In this document: in pieces, positions 33,911 to 35,264 of the stretch
How the letters are laid out: the number at the start of each line of letters is the position of its first letter
How positions within the stretch are numbered: the stretch's first letter is position 1
NCBI GenBank assembly: GCA_017551625.1
Contig: JAFZLF010000025.1
Location: 1 to 35,264, forward strand
DNA length: 35,264 bases
Reading direction: 5' to 3'
From: Clostridiales bacterium
Lineage (GTDB): Bacteria > Bacillota > Clostridia > Saccharofermentanales > Saccharofermentanaceae
The notes under the pieces: generated by a model
What the model was told of the DNA's origin: nothing
The model's input: the letters and a program-made list of their open reading frames with translations, nothing else
The model's database searches: none
Position numbers and translations under genes: made by a program

Positions 33911-35264
33911 ATGGGAAAAACAGAGAAACGCATAGTGGCAATGATTCTCATTTTGCCTTTTTTGCTCTCAGCAGGATGCAAGAAGAAAAAGGCACCACGG
34001 GCTCGGGTTGTTTCAGAATCGGATACATACTTTAGTTGTGACGAGTTCCCATTGGATATGGATTCCCTGAATGACACAGATAAGGAACTTGCCGATTGGG
34101 GACCGAATTACATCAAAATTTTCTCGGATTGCGTACTGGTTTCTTTGCATTTATCGTATGTTATGCCTGAAGAATTTGAGAAGAGCTGGGAAGATTATCA
34201 GGAGAACTGGATGAACTATTCCGAAGAAGACAGGAAAGCTTTGGAAGAAGAGTATGAAAGTTATAATCGAAACGGACTTGCGGTCGTTAACCTGGATGGG
34301 ACGCTACGGGGATTTACCGATATATCTGAGTATTCCGAAATCCGCGATGTTACAGAAGATCAATCCGGCGCTTTGAAGGTTCTAGTTGTGTTTTGGAACG
34401 GATCCGAATATCAGGCAGATATCTATAATATTTCACAAGAAGGAAAGATGATCCCGGGCATTACGCTTGACCATGGAGTTAGCATGCCAGATAATCTTCA
34501 TTTTCTGGAGAACGGTAATATCCTTTGTAGTGACGTCAGCAATGTCCTTTTGTTTAATTCAGAAGGGGGCTTCATTCATGCACAGTCGATGATAAACTCT
34601 GTGCAGAAGATCTTCCAGATCGACGGCAAGTATTATGCTTATGTTTCTGTCCAAAACCTGAACGAAGACTCAGCTCCGCCTATCGCATATATGCAGGAAA
34701 TTGATCCATCTTCCGGCGAGAAAAACGGTGATCAGATTGATCTGACCGGTCAGATAAACGGAGACTGGCTTATCCAAGGCCGTGACGGCGTATATTCAAC
34801 TATTGGAGATGGAATTCGCAAGTATGATCTGGTTTCCGGAAAAGATCCGCAGACGATCATTTCCTGGAGTGATACGGATTGTAATCATTTTGATGAATTC
34901 AATAAACAACGCCTTTACATCGCGTCGGATGACGACATCTATATGACTCGCATGACCTTAGACGGTATTGGATATGAAATGATTAATCCTTCTAAATCTT
35001 TGTGCCTTTTGCACCTGCATCGAGAAGCGAAGAATCCCCACGCAGGAAAAAGCATCTTATATCTTGCGTATATGGGTTCACTGGGGCAGGAGTTCTCGGA
35101 ATATATCAATTCCTACAACCTGAATCCGAGCGGAAAAGCGCGGATCGTACTGGAAGACTATTCTGGAGCCAGCAGTTTATATTTTGGTCCTTATTCGCAG
35201 ATTGTTTCCAGTACGGACGAACAAGCAAAGATCGCGGATCAAGTATACTTGGATATTCTGAATG
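33911..35264 (+). CDS. Secreted lipoprotein, partial at the window edge
   Basis: An open frame of 451 codons running off the end. The signal peptide MGKTEKRIVAMILIL ends with lipobox LSAGC (Cys23), followed by a basic KKKK run. The middle (about 60-365) has propeller-like strands (VVNLDGTLRGFTDIS, LVVFWNGSEYQADIY and GDWLIQGRDGVYSTIGDG). From about residue 375 the sequence SILYLAYMGSLGQEFSEYIN followed by an ARIVLEDYS segment recalls the start of extracellular solute-binding proteins (first strand and helix). Such propeller-plus-binding-protein lipoproteins occur in Clostridia, but this assignment is inference. AGGGAG lies before the ATG. Its bases are AT-richer than in the housekeeping block, and it directly follows repeat element copy 2. 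Confidence 0.7.
   Translation, partial: MGKTEKRIVAMILILPFLLSAGCKKKKAPRARVVSESDTYFSCDEFPLDMDSLNDTDKELADWGPNYIKIFSDCVLVSLHLSYVMPEEFEKSWEDYQENWMNYSEEDRKALEEEYESYNRNGLAVVNLDGTLRGFTDISEYSEIRDVTEDQSGALKVLVVFWNGSEYQADIYNISQEGKMIPGITLDHGVSMPDNLHFLENGNILCSDVSNVLLFNSEGGFIHAQSMINSVQKIFQIDGKYYAYVSVQNLNEDSAPPIAYMQEIDPSSGEKNGDQIDLTGQINGDWLIQGRDGVYSTIGDGIRKYDLVSGKDPQTIISWSDTDCNHFDEFNKQRLYIASDDDIYMTRMTLDGIGYEMINPSKSLCLLHLHREAKNPHAGKSILYLAYMGSLGQEFSEYINSYNLNPSGKARIVLEDYSGASSLYFGPYSQIVSSTDEQAKIADQVYLDILN

Overview
The window reads as a chromosome segment from a Gram-positive anaerobe of the Clostridia, probably of the Ruminococcaceae/Oscillospirales type; this is inferred from gene content and order. Pointers are a Firmicutes-style rpsF-ssb-rpsR-rplI-dnaB cluster joined to tilS-hpt-ftsH, a zinc-type S18, many lipobox lipoproteins, a VanW protein, and strong AGGAGG ribosome binding sites. 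No tRNA, rRNA or CRISPR array was found.

Layout. (1) 1-7704, minus strand: an AT-richer accessory operon of eight genes. In transcription order it encodes a zinc-ribbon/Sel1-like protein, a JAB/JAMM metalloprotease-like protein, a 59-residue Cys-rich protein, a zinc-ribbon Ser/Thr kinase, a coiled-coil protein, a zinc-ribbon FHA protein, an NrdG-like radical SAM protein and an AAA-like N-terminal fragment running to the window edge. This is the best candidate for an undescribed system: phosphorylation (kinase), phospho-reading (FHA), isopeptide/peptide cleavage (JAB), radical chemistry and an ATPase-like part, tied together by a recurring zinc-ribbon tag. (2) 7705-7961: two perfect hairpins and a 130-bp palindromic repeat element. 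(3) 7962-9791, minus: PqqD-like, DUF3783 and BirA. (4) 9902-12231, plus: a metal-efflux unit made of a stand-alone HMA chaperone and a P1B ATPase behind an ArsR/SmtB-type operator. (5) 12304-15695: a large lipoprotein, a PHP phosphatase, and a lipoprotein barnase with its barstar. (6) 15904-23630, minus: the ribosomal/replication/tilS-hpt-ftsH cluster. (7) 24129-28956: bioY under a BirA operator, a membrane protein, two lipoproteins and a PQQ-propeller protein. (8) 29009-33597: an AraC regulator divergent from a MutS-like ATPase, then a VanW protein. (9) 33598-35264: a second, larger copy of the palindromic element, then an AT-richer lipoprotein gene cut by the window edge.

How they fit. BirA (7962-9032) and the BirA operator in front of bioY (24040-24071) form one biotin-sensing circuit. 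The housekeeping block 7962-33597 is bounded on both sides by divergent copies of the same inverted-repeat element, each lying just before AT-richer accessory genes that are transcribed away from the block. Two boundary copies share 34 of 37 bases in opposite orientation. The element therefore appears to mark the joints between conserved chromosome and accessory DNA.
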